From Chara braunii (Eukaryota; Streptophyta; Charophyceae; Charales; Characeae): a stretch of DNA of 37,494 nucleotides. Numbering within the stretch: position 1 is the first letter of the stretch; every line of letters starts with the position of its first letter. Both the position numbers and the translations under genes were made by a program. The notes under the pieces are model-generated. The model had not been told where the DNA came from. It made no database searches and worked only from the letters and a program-made list of their open reading frames with translations. Of the stretch, positions 18,186 to 28,105 are shown in pieces. Where the stretch lies: positions 1,407 through 38,900 of the forward strand of contig BFEA01000913.1 in assembly GCA_003427395.1 (NCBI GenBank), given 5' to 3'.

Positions 18186-18286
18186 CTTAGGGCAGCCGAC
18201 GGGGTGTGATAGTGGGGCCTTATGGGGCTCTAGAGGCAGTGGCCTCGCATTCCGTCCTCCATAGCTTCAACAGTCCTCTGAGAAGC

Positions 18287-18620
18287 TCAATCTTCGATCA
18301 TAGGGCGCTTTCCCTTCTGCAGAGATCTCTCGTATTGCGTTACAGCTTGAGGAGCGGTCTGCATGACCTCTTCCCTTGTGAACCAGTGGTCCTCCTTCGC
18401 ATCAGTGTGATGCCGGAACCGGACACGGTACTGCAGCTTCGGTTTTGGAGGACGTCCCCTGCCTGCTGGTCTTGATACCGGCAGCTCTCTGTGATCCACA
18501 ATATCATCAATGTCCACCTCTCCGTCCATGGTTGGGGGCAGCATTGAGCGACGAGATGGAAACTGGTCAGTCTCTTTGAAGGTGCCAGCTTGGAGGCGTG
18601 AAAGACAGGGTAAGTACGAA
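18287..18620 (-). pseudogene. gypsy-2 integrase tail, chromodomain-like, displaced frame
   Basis: After YPVFHASKL the pol frame is lost near 18585-18600, and the tail continues in a second frame: FPSRRSMLPPTMDGEVDIDD, then GRPPKPKLQYRVRFRHHTD, HWFTREEVMQTAPQAVTQYE and a TGA ending at 18287. LQYRVRF...HWFTREE is laid out like the YLVKF...RWFTRKE tail of gypsy-1 and may be a divergent chromodomain. One small indel separates it from pol. Confidence 0.7.
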
Positions 18621-21600
18621 GATGACCAGGAATACGGACAACATATGATGGCCCATCCGGATCTGTTCCGGCGATGTCCAAGACTTTCCAAGGTCCAAAG
18701 TACTGAGGCATGAGTTTGCGGGATATCCCGTACTCCTGTCCCAGTTCTGAAGACTTAACCCAGACTCTGTCCCCAACCAGAAATGTAGAAGGCCGGNGGT
18801 GTCTGTTTTCAGACTCTATCATCGCTGCTTGTGCCTTCTGCATCTGTTCTACCGCCTGCTGCATTTTCTGTTCATATCTGTGAGCAAACTCTAATGTACC
18901 CGGTGCAACAGTTGATTCATGCTCAGGTAGGAGAAAATCAAGAGGTAGTCTCGGNTTGAAAGTNAGTTGTAAACTGTTCGGGCTCACCCCAGTGGCNCTG
19001 TGTACCGCATTGNTATACAGACTGGCGACGAGAGCAAGCTTCTCATCCCANTCCACCTGGTTGGGCTTGATATAGTGCCTCAACAGGTGTTGTACAGCGC
19101 GGTTCAGTTGTTCAGCCTGGCCGTTAGCTTCTGGGTGATTCCCAGAAGTCATTTGCAACTGAGTGCCCTGCTCTGCAGTAGCGGCCTTCCACAACTCGCT
19201 TGTAAATCTGACATCCCTGTCACTAACAATGGACTTCGGTAGACCAAAGTCCCTGACCCAGTTCTCTTTAAACATTCTAATCACGTACTTCGTCTTTGCT
19301 GTTTCCGGCATGGCTACTAACCTAGCATACTTACTAAATCTATCCACGATGACGAAGATGTGACGCATTCCATTCTTGATGGTGATCAGAGTATCCATGA
19401 AATCCATGGACAGACTCTCACCAGGCCGTTCCAGAATTGGAAGGGGCTTCAGAAGCCCAAGAGGAGCCTGAGTACGTGGTTTGTCCCGTTGACAAACTTG
19501 ACGAGTCTCCACGTACAGCTGTGCATCTCGCATCATCGTGGGCCACCAGAATCGCTGCAGCAAGTTGGCTGCGGTATTCTTATACCCGAAATGACCGGTG
19601 GCATCATGACACTCACCTAGAAACAAACTACGCAAAGANTCACTATTGGGAACACACAATCGTTTATTCCCTGCCTTCTCAAGGAACANCAAGCCATTAA
19701 CCAACTCAAACTCGGCGGATGTCTTCTTGTCCTTCGCCTCAAGTCTGCGTATGATCTCAGACATAAACTGGTCCTCGCGATAGGCTTCCACCAAAGATTG
19801 AGTAACATTGTTCGTAAGACTGAACTCAGTAATCAGCGCACCTGAGAAGTCTGGTCTGCGCGATAGGGCGTCAGCAACCTTGTTATACTCCCCTTTGAGA
19901 TACTGAGGGTCAAAGTCGTATTGCTCAATGACTTCGATCCAACGCTTGAGAGCGTCAGAGAGTACCGGCTGGGTTCTCATCCATTTCAAGGTCTGATGAT
20001 CAGTCCTGAGGATGAAGAACCTCCCAAGGAGATAGTGTCTCCAATGAGTAAGAGCCTTGTACACGGCATAGAGTTCCTTCTCATAAGTGGACTTAGCCAA
20101 CTTCTGAGATGGCATTTTCTTAGACATGTACTCAACTGGCCTCAACTTTGGCCCCTCCTGCTGCGNGAGCANGGCGCCANTGCCGTATTGGCTGGNATCC
20201 GTGGTGACTATGAACGGCTTGTCAGGATCAGGAAGTTTCAAGACTTCATAGTGCGTTAATGCATGCTTCAGATGTCTGAAAGCAGCCTCGCACTTATCTG
20301 TCCACTCCCATGGGGTGTCAAGGCGGGTCAGATCAGTCAAAGGAGCGGCCACTATGCTATAGTTCTTCACGAAAGTTCTATAGTAGCCTGTCATTCCTAA
20401 GAAAAATCTCATCTCAGTCACAGACTCAGGACGTGGCCAATCACGAATGCTGGCCACCTTCGCGTCATCGGGCTTCAACCCTTCCGCGGAGATCTCATGA
20501 CGCAAGTACAAGACATGGGTGCGGCCAAATTCGCACTTCTCACCGTTGATCTTGAACTTGTGTTGTCGCAGGAGACTGAGAACTTTGTCCACATGTGCAA
20601 CGTGCTCCTCGACAGTCTTACTAAAAATAAGTATGTCATCGAGGTACACGATGACAAACTTATCCAAGTAGTTATGGAATATCCGATTCATAGCGTGCTG
20701 AAAGGTGCCAGGAGCATTGCACAAGCCAAAAGGCATCACCACAAACTCGTACAGACCGTACCTGGTCTGAAATGCGGTTTTGTGTTGATCCTCNGGCCGG
20801 ATNGCAATCTGATGGTACNCGGACTTCAGATCTATCTTACTGAAGTACCGACACCCTTGCACTCTATCTAACAGATCGTCGATGCGCGGTAGGGGCTCTC
20901 TGTTCTTNACAGTGATGGCATTGAGGCCCCTATAGTCAATGCACATCCTGAGAGTGCCCTCCTTCTTCTTAGGTACGAACAGTACTGGAGATCCGTAAGG
21001 AGAGACACTCGGNCGGACCCAACCCTTCTCTACGAGTTCCTTGAGTTGGCGGCGAAGCTCATCAAGCTCGCCTGGAGACATCCGATAGATCCTACCCTTC
21101 GGAATACTAGACCCTGGGATAATCTCTATCGCGTGGACGACCTCCCTATCAACAACCCCTGTTGGCTTTTCAAATAGATCAGGGTACTTGGCAACTACTC
21201 CCTCTATCTCCGGCGGCATTTTCACCGGCTCGCCTGCAGCAGAGAGATAAACTAAGTACATACCCTCCTCCTGATTTTGCTTATAATAATTGTAGAACGC
21301 GGCCGCACACATGCACCCGTAGGACTCAATCAGACTACTAGCTTTGAACTTATGTAATCTGGCGGTCCCTCCACCTGGCAAAGTGTGTTTGACCACTTTT
21401 GGGTCCATGCACCCGTAGGATTCAATCAGACTACTAGCTTTGAACTTATGTAATCTGGCGGTCCCTCCACCTAGCAAAGTGTGTTTGACCACTTTTCGGT
21501 CCCAGTCAAACTGGGGTTGTGCCACAGAGAGGTAGTACATACCTAACAACATGTCCATGGGGAGTTCATTGCTCACTAGGAACGAGACACGATGTCTCAA

Positions 21601-22052
21601 GTCCCCTCCCGCGTACGAGAAACAACACTCTACATCCTGGAGGTAGTCGTTAACTACCATGCGCTGTTTGTTGGCACAGGTCGACTCCACAGGTCGACTC
21701 AGGCGTTGCACTCGCCCCTGTAAGCGCAGTCTCTCAACGCACGCGCGACTAATAAAGTTCCGCGTCGAGCAAGTGTCATAATAGGCCCCGGCCTTGCGGC
21801 CGCCAATAACAACGTCGCTGACGAACATCTCACCCTTAGGAGCTTTTACTAAGGCCGTCCAAGAAGCTAGCGGGTCTAATCTAGACCACTCCACCTCTAG
21901 CTCCTCCAAGGACTCGAACACATTCATCGAACAGAGGCTTGATGGGTCTGAATGTGTTTGCGGGACGACATTGGAGTCAGTAGCTTGGGCCATCTCTCGA
22001 GATGGTGAGGGTGTCTCCACCACCTCGACCCTAGCAGGAACAACTACAATTC
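18600..22052 (-). pseudogene. gypsy-2 pol polyprotein (PR-RT-RNase H-IN), open for about 1140 codons
   Basis: Numbering is from the ATG at 22023; the real frame probably enters from gag upstream (PVGIVVVPARVEVVETP). Protease: YYDTCSTRNF with Asp at about 83, where D-T/S-G-A is expected. A 32-residue duplication covers about 177-240. RT: about 300-510, FSKIDLKS, VVMPFGLCNAPGTF and intact YLDD at 460-463. RNase H: TTD at 609, EKE near 650, RTDHQT at 675, VADALSRR at 716-723. Integrase: ECHDATGHF at 804-812, then ETRQVCQRDK, so the first zinc-finger Cys is Arg (841). The triad is MDF Asp about 874, VSDRD Asp about 935 and HPEANGQ Glu about 965. Isolated Ns give unknown residues. RT looks competent; protease and integrase look compromised. 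Confidence 0.9.
21311..21502 (-). repeat. 96-bp in-frame tandem duplication in gypsy-2 pol
   Basis: Units at 21311-21406 and 21407-21502 both start ATGCACCCGTAGGA and contain TCTGGCGGTCCCTCCACCT. They differ at only a few bases. Since 96 is divisible by 3, the frame is kept; it duplicates 32 residues between protease and RT (KVVKHTL-GGGTARLHKFKA). Confidence 0.92.
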
Positions 22053-24000
22053 CTACTGGACCGACGTGTTTCCCGGAGCACTGCCTGAAGTAGTGGCTAT
22101 GTTGCTACCAACGGGTTGAGAGGATCCTAGTACCTGCCCCATCGTAGGCGGGATCTTTTCCGTCACCTTCTTGTTGCGGCACTTGAACTGGCTATGGCCA
22201 TATTGGCCACAACGAATACAGGCCTGCCGAGAGTAACGATCTCTCCACACGTCCTCTGTAAGACCCGCTTTCTCCCATGGAGGAGCGTCGGGGTCAACTT
22301 GACTCCTAGACCGGGAGCCTCCGCGGCGTCGACCAGTCGCCTTAACTTTTTGTGCTACGGCAGCGACCACTCCACCCTCTGAAGCGTCTAAGTTGCCTGC
22401 CTCTGAACCTACTCCCTCCTGGAGGTTGTCGTCCAACTCGATGGTTGAACCATCGTTGTCGACAAACATTAAGCGACCCTTCGCCTTCCAATTGGGAGGC
22501 AGTGTCTTCTTTCTCCCCTCCATAGTTTTGCCCTTCCAGGTCTAGGGCCACCTTGCTAAACAAAGGAAAGTTGTGCATATTGATGTTGGCCTCTTTTGCC
22601 AACTGGTTCCTGAGAGGCTGTGAAAAACATCTCAGGTACGAAGTCAACAGGACCTGAGGATCATAGCGTACCCCAGGGACACAGATCAAATGCTCAACAG
22701 CGTCGGTGGCTTCCCTTGCTGACTTAAACTGTCGCGTGTGCAGTGTCAGGATCGTGTCAGTGGCCCTTTGAGCCTCCTGAGGATCATTCCACCTTTCTTC
22801 CACCATCTTCAGGAAGTCCTCCAATTTCTGGGAGGCCGCCCAAGCGCGGAAGTCATGACCGTATCCCTGAAGTTGTACTAGACCACTCAACCCTCTCGCT
22901 GCACTACCCTCGAGGTAGGAGGCAGCCACAAGCACTTCTTCGTGCGGCAAGGTGAGTTTGCATTTGACGTAGACCGGTACTGCCCTCAACCATGTGTCGA
23001 GGTCCTCGCCTCTCTCGTCTCCTGTAAAAGGTTTTGGAACCCATTGTGTTTGTCCCGGTCCCTGCATCATTACAGGCTGTGGACCCGGTGAAATAGGTTG
23101 CTGTGCTAGCTGCTAGGGCTGTGTGCCATGAGGCTGCACTGACTGCGAGACAGCAGGCTGCTTGGTGACTGCAACCTGTGACGGACTTGGAGTAAACACT
23201 GTCTGTACAGGAACCTGTAAACTACTCCCTGCTGTTACCCCTCCTGATAGAGGCATGCCCAGGGAAACGATAGCAACCGTTGACGGGGCTACATATGGGG
23301 ATACCCCAGTCACCGGTGGGACAGAGAAGGGAGGATATGGCACGGGCCAGGCACCAGGCCCTGCTGGTGATGGGGTTGTATGAGCACGGCCTGCCAAAAC
23401 GGCTAGGCTCTGTTGAATGTCATGGAGGATGGTAGTTTGGTGCTCCTGCATTTCTATAACGCCTAGCAGGGCCCTCCTAACTACCCTCACATCATCATCC
23501 ATATTGGTCAGGTCCATCGTCTCTAACTCCTCTATATCTGTCTCTCTTCGCTGCATCCTGGCTCTTCTCCTGATCATCTTTTCTTTTTCCGCTTTTATCT
23601 CCCCTAATGCCTGTTGTAGCTGTGCCTCCTGCAGGGCTGCCTGCTGGATGGCGACATCCTCTGGAGTTAACACTGCTGCCTGGCTTGCCATTAAGCCAGT
23701 GGACTGACTCACGGTCTGCGCGACCGTGGACCCGGTGGTACCTGAACTACCGGCTTGGAAAGTCTGCTGCGGCGCAGACGTGCTCATAGTTGTGGTAGCC
23801 ATGGCTGCTGTAGCACCGGCCTCGCTAGCTAATGCCCTGCTGGCATCGGCTGCTCTAGCTCTCCTCTGCTGCTGCCTCTCCCTCTGCCGGCGGAACAGTT
23901 CCCTATCACCCTCCGGTCCTAAAGACACGTGGGCTACCGGGCCCCTAGCTGATTGCAAAGTCTTGCGGTCGTCCTCTTCGGTGTTCTGCTCGTCGCTCAT
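22053..24000 (-). pseudogene. gypsy-2 gag (one stop, one frameshift)
   Basis: Starts ATG at 24000 (MSDEQNTEEDDRKTLQ). An Arg/Gln-rich region (RRQRERQQQRRARAADASR) is followed by a predicted helix (QQAALQEAQLQQALGEIKAE), a basic patch (KMIRRRARMQRRE) and a Pro-rich segment. An in-frame TAG lies at 23113-23115; the same frame then gives a capsid-like region (WVPKPFTGDERGEDLDTWLR to about 22530). Near 22510-22530 the frame changes and continues to a perfect CX2CX4HX4C knuckle CIRCGQYGHSQFKC at about 22180-22225, ending TAG at 22053. A further one-base change links to pol. The stop and shifts are probably mutations. Confidence 0.87.
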
Positions 24001-25235
24001 AGGCTACAGCGCTGTGCACTGTCTACACTAGAACATTCAAGATGTCTACCACAGCATAGTGCACAGACCAACTAATTAATTGGTGGCTACTTAGGAGTAG
24101 ATATCACTTGGAGTCAACAGGTAAGTCAGATTCCTACAACTGAAACTATTTTTAGTATGACTAGTTCACGAACAGAAACATCAGGAACAACCAACAGTTC
24201 TAACTAATGTTGTCTGTCAGATGTCATATCAAACTAATCACTTGTGTGTATAGGCCAGCATGGTATTTTCTCGAACTTGTCACCTGGAATCAACCCCTCC
24301 CTTAGTTCCCCTGAGTATCACTTGACGTCAGCGTCCTGAGCAATCGGGTAGCATGCGTGACTGAAGGTGTGCAATCCGGTCCCACCCCTGTGCCCCAGGT
24401 TATCGTCGAGCAAGGCAGCCACAGCACTCTTATTTATCCTCGTACGCTGACGAGCCTTCCACTCGGTTGATCTGGCTGATCAAGAGGCAATTTAACGTCC
24501 GCCCCAAAGTGACATCAGGAATTATTTTACGTCGCAGCAGGACGACGATCACAGCCAGATCAGAGCCGAGTCCCCAGCCAGAAATGTTTATAGACGGTCT
24601 GGTAAGCGTCTGTAGAGGCTGCCACTCTCGAGTTAACCCCTATCATGCGCAAGCAGCAGAACCAACGACTTGCAGCGAAGCATGCGTGTACTACACCCAG
24701 TCGGTTGGCATGGTGACCGTGACCCAGTGCTTCGTCCAGGGCCCTTCAGAAAGCAACGCCCATCTTCCCCCAGATGCTCCACAAGAACATTGCCGACTCT
24801 CAAGGTTGAGCGCACTCGACACCTCACGATGAGAGGACTCTCAAGAAGCAACACACAACCTCACGGAAAGAAGTGTCGGAGAGGGAAGATAAGGTTAAGA
24901 GCGACGTACCTCATTTAGCTGCCCCCAACCACAGAGATAATCTCACCAGATGACCAAATGGCGATTGCGATGACCAGTCACTGCATCGGCACAACCAGCA
25001 ATATTCACCGTTCCACCTCAGCATCAATCGCACATTAGATAGTTCTCATCACACTGTCCAGTCCACATTCACCTCACGTAGCCTTCCTGGCGATTCCCCT
25101 CACCTCCTGGGTCGCCACACACTCGTCTCCACCCTCCTCACTACACACCACTTATGGCCAAACTCGCCCAGCAGACCGCATGTATGTACCGTATAAGGCA
25201 GAAGACAAGCGCCAGATGAGCGCAATCGTACCACA
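24001..25235 (-). other. gypsy-2 leader between PBS and gag
   Basis: About 1.2 kb with no supported gene on either strand. It corresponds in position and size to the gypsy-1 leader (1.6 kb), but I see no clear sequence similarity between them. Confidence 0.75.
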
Positions 25236-25247
25236 GCTCCGACACCA
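25236..25247 (-). promoter_or_regulatory. gypsy-2 primer-binding site
   Basis: The minus strand reads TGGTGTCGGAGC three bases after the 5' LTR end. This is the initiator tRNA-Met type with two differences from TGGTATCAGAGC, and it shares TCGGAGC with gypsy-1. Confidence 0.72.
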
Positions 25248-25250
25248 AAT

Positions 25251-26031
25251 TGCAAGGAAGATGAGTGATAGCGAACTCCAACAATCAAACAGCATCATAC
25301 ATATGAGTCCAGATAGTCTTGACCTCGAACCAAACGCAAAATTGCATCACGAGATACACCAAATAAGAACACACCAAGAGTTCATCATTGACAATGCTGA
25401 AGTAGTCCCATCATCATCAGCGAAGAACCAGAGTTGATATCCTATTGGCACTCGGCGCCCAGACTAAATGTGGCAGATCCTATCTAGCCTATACTACGAA
25501 GCAGAATGATGACATCAACAGTGTTCCCGAAGTACGAGCATACAGCGGACAATGCCGCACGCTTCCAGCACCAGGTATGTCTCTCGCAACACTCACAACC
25601 CCGATCCACACCACACAGATGCCACTAGAACCCAAGGACCACCCTGCGTCACACCCAGCACACATCGGAGCAGCTCGGCTATGGCTGCCCGCTACTTCCT
25701 GCTCGCCCGTGAGAGCGTGAGTGCCAGCCAGCCAGCAAATAGCGCAGCAGCGCTCGCGCAGCATGCAGCCAGCACCCGAATGCCAAATGAGGAGGCAGGC
25801 CCTTCCCTATATCGAAGTGGCCTGCCTGCGTCCAGTCCAGGAAGCTTCCAGTAGGCCCCAGCAGCCTGAGGCCCAGTCACGAGGAAAACAGGCCTTGGGC
25901 CTGAAGTGGTGGCATGTGCCCAACTGCTTTCGGCCTGTGTTTGGCCAGGTACCCGTATCCAGCCCAGGGCCTGCTTCACGTACATTCACACAGGCGGCCC
26001 AGGGCCTGGGTTCACTCAACCAACTGGCGCT
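25251..26031 (-). repeat. gypsy-2 5' LTR, truncated by assembly gap
   Basis: Matches the LTR at 17328 up to CAACTGGCGCT, where the Ns begin (equivalent to about 18106 of the other LTR). About 80 bp of LTR are therefore hidden in the gap. Confidence 0.9.
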
Positions 26032-26406
26032 NNNNNNNNNNNNNNNNNNNNNNNNNNNNNNNNNNNNNNNNNNNNNNNNNNNNNNNNNNNNNNNNNNNNN
26101 NNNNNNNNNNNNNNNNNNNNNNNNNNNNNNNNNNNNNNNNNNNNNNNNNNNNNNNNNNNNNNNNNNNNNNNNNNNNNNNNNNNNNNNNNNNNNNNNNNNN
26201 NNNNNNNNNNNNNNNNNNNNNNNNNNNNNNNNNNNNNNNNNNNNNNNNNNNNNNNNNNNNNNNNNNNNNNNNNNNNNNNNNNNNNNNNNNNNNNNNNNNN
26301 NNNNNNNNNNNNNNNNNNNNNNNNNNNNNNNNNNNNNNNNNNNNNNNNNNNNNNNNNNNNNNNNNNNNNNNNNNNNNNNNNNNNNNNNNNNNNNNNNNNN
26401 NNNNNN
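26032..26406. other. assembly gap (375 N)
   Basis: Unknown sequence. It should contain the end of the gypsy-2 5' LTR and the downstream target duplication. Gap length may be an estimate. An A-run at 26407-26430 borders it. Confidence 0.98.
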
Positions 26407-26430
26407 AAAAAAAAAAAAAAAAAAAAAAAA

Positions 26431-26658
26431 CAATGAAAGGAAAACCGAATCCTTCATCCATGGAATACCCCAATGTGCACCTCATTCACACCCAATTATT
26501 AAATCGTGCACACCCTATTATTAAATTGTGGTAATGAAAGACTTGAAAAAGTAGCCCGGCAAGCGATGTTATTCCTCTTCTTAGTTTTCACTCTATTATG
26601 GTTTCTTTCAATCTTTGTAGCCCAGGTAACCACACACATAATAGGGGTGGGCTGGATG
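26431..26658. other. unassigned DNA
   Basis: A short direct repeat (CACCCAATTATTAAATCGTG and CACCCTATTATTAAATTGTG near 26485-26530) and otherwise nothing recognised. It is the DNA into which the LINE tail at 26659 integrated. Confidence 0.5.
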
Positions 26659-26740
26659 TTTTTTTTTTAGAGGGAAAACGCAGCCCCTGCCAGTGCTAGT
26701 GGTGCTGATACGAGCAGACATCACTAGCACCTAGGGGTGG

Positions 26741-26792
26741 GCTCCATCTATTGGTGGGGAGCAACACCTGCTGGAAAGCGGGTCCAGCGTCC
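26741..26792 (-). other. LINE 3'-UTR double hairpin, copy A
   Basis: In + strand terms: GCTCC-x11-GGAGC, then GCTGGA-AAGCGGG-TCCAGC. The same two-stem module occurs at 33831, 34281 and 34475, each on the same strand and each upstream of an A-rich tail. LINE RTs of the stringent type recognise such 3' hairpins, so recognition is a reasonable inferred role. Confidence 0.65.
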
Positions 26793-27262
26793 CATATACA
26801 GATTGTGAGCAGAACCAGTTAAGAAGAGCAGAAATGGGGCCTGCCAGCATTGATTGCCCTGTCTCCCAGGGGATTTAGACATGGTTAGCAGAAGGAGTCG
26901 GCCTCTTCAGCTCTCAACTTGGCCGTCAGATAACACAGATATACCTAGCTGACCCCTCCTCTGGGGGTCGTTGTGTCCCCCAATCCTTCCCAGATTGTAG
27001 CACCAATTCCTTGTCCTTCCATTGCCCTCCTTCCCGTCATCCTCCATACCACCCCAATTTGACCGCCAACATTGATTGCCCCAGGTTCTCGGGGATTTGA
27101 CCGATCAGAACTTTGAGCAGGACTTAAAAAGGAAAAAAGCAGGAAATGTGCTAGATGCCTGAGCCTGTACCCACCCTCCTACCATTCCGGGGGATTGACT
27201 GAGCAGGGCGCCCGCCCACCATCCACAAAGCTGCAGACCAGTGGTAGGGATTGTCGTCAAAT

Positions 27263-28105
27263 TCAGTCCCTTCCATACCATTCTAAATCTACAATACAGT
27301 TTGAGGGGGGGCGGAAGGGGTCAGGGAACTCTTGGGCAGATTTCATGGGGATTGCTGCATCTATATCTGTCCAATCATTGAACAGTAGTCGGTAGTCTCT
27401 CTCTAAACCCTCCCCCGATTTCTGTCCACCTTTCCATTCCACTCTTCCTATCCTTCCCCCCCTGTCCCCTCCCAGCCAGCTTGAGCTAAAGTTTTGTATT
27501 TTTAGTTGAATGTCCTGTTTGGAGAATAAGGTTTGTATTTGGGCTTTGGCTGCCTCCCATTTTGCTGTGATCTCAGTTTGGATTTGTTGTTGAATGCTGT
27601 CCGTGAATTCAGGGCCATCTAGTCTCGCTCTTTCCATCTCATAAGTGCAACGCCGTCTCCACAGGGCCCAAAGCACTGCCCTGCGTCCTAATTTGAACAT
27701 GTTGGTGGTGAATTCATCTGGCACCTCTACGATCCACGTTTCGCAGAGCAGGGCTTTCCAATCCCACGGCCATGGGGATTGTGTTCCTAGTTGGTCCCAG
27801 ATTCTGTCCCACCATCGCCAAAGCCACACTGCACCCGGGCACTGCAAGAATATATGCTCAATAGTCTCAGGCCTTTTCCGGGATGGGAAGGCTTCCTTGC
27901 ACAGTCTGCACCAGGGCAGGGTTTTCCCCATTTGCTCAAGGCGGGTTCTGTTTATAAGCCAATCGTTGGTCGGAAGGCAACGGTGCTCTATTTGCCATTG
28001 CAGCGACGCCAACTTTGCCCGTTTAACTTTTGCCAAGTTGAACCATTTTATTCTTTTTAGGTCATTTGTGCTTATATTCAGGTGATTCATCCAACGCTCC
28101 TCCAC
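27263..28105 (-). pseudogene. LINE ORF2 C-terminus, zf-RVT domain
   Basis: In the same frame as the RT segment but separated from it by TGA (28106-28108). It contains LASLQWQIEHRCLPTNDWLI, then WCRLCKEAFPSRKRPETIEH and IFLQCPGAVWLWRWWD. C-x2-C ... E-x2-H-x3-C with surrounding tryptophans is the zf-RVT zinc-binding domain of plant LINE reverse transcriptases. The frame ends at 27263. One nonsense mutation is the only break here. Confidence 0.85.

Larger units (their letters stand above)
17328..26031 (-). mobile_element. gypsy-2: near-complete Ty3/gypsy LTR retrotransposon, minus strand
   Basis: The 3' LTR is at 17328 to about 18185 and the 5' LTR runs from 25251 into the N gap at 26032, so the element's upstream end is unseen. 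PBS, leader, gag with CCHC knuckle and an almost uninterrupted pol lie between. Domain order is PR-RT-RH-IN, which gives Ty3/gypsy, with a chromodomain-like tail as in gypsy-1. The left flank is CCTTA (17323-17327); the matching target duplication would lie in or beyond the gap. The element is less damaged than gypsy-1: one stop and two frame changes in or after gag, one frame change near the pol end, plus active-site changes. About twenty isolated Ns fall in its left half. Confidence 0.9.
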
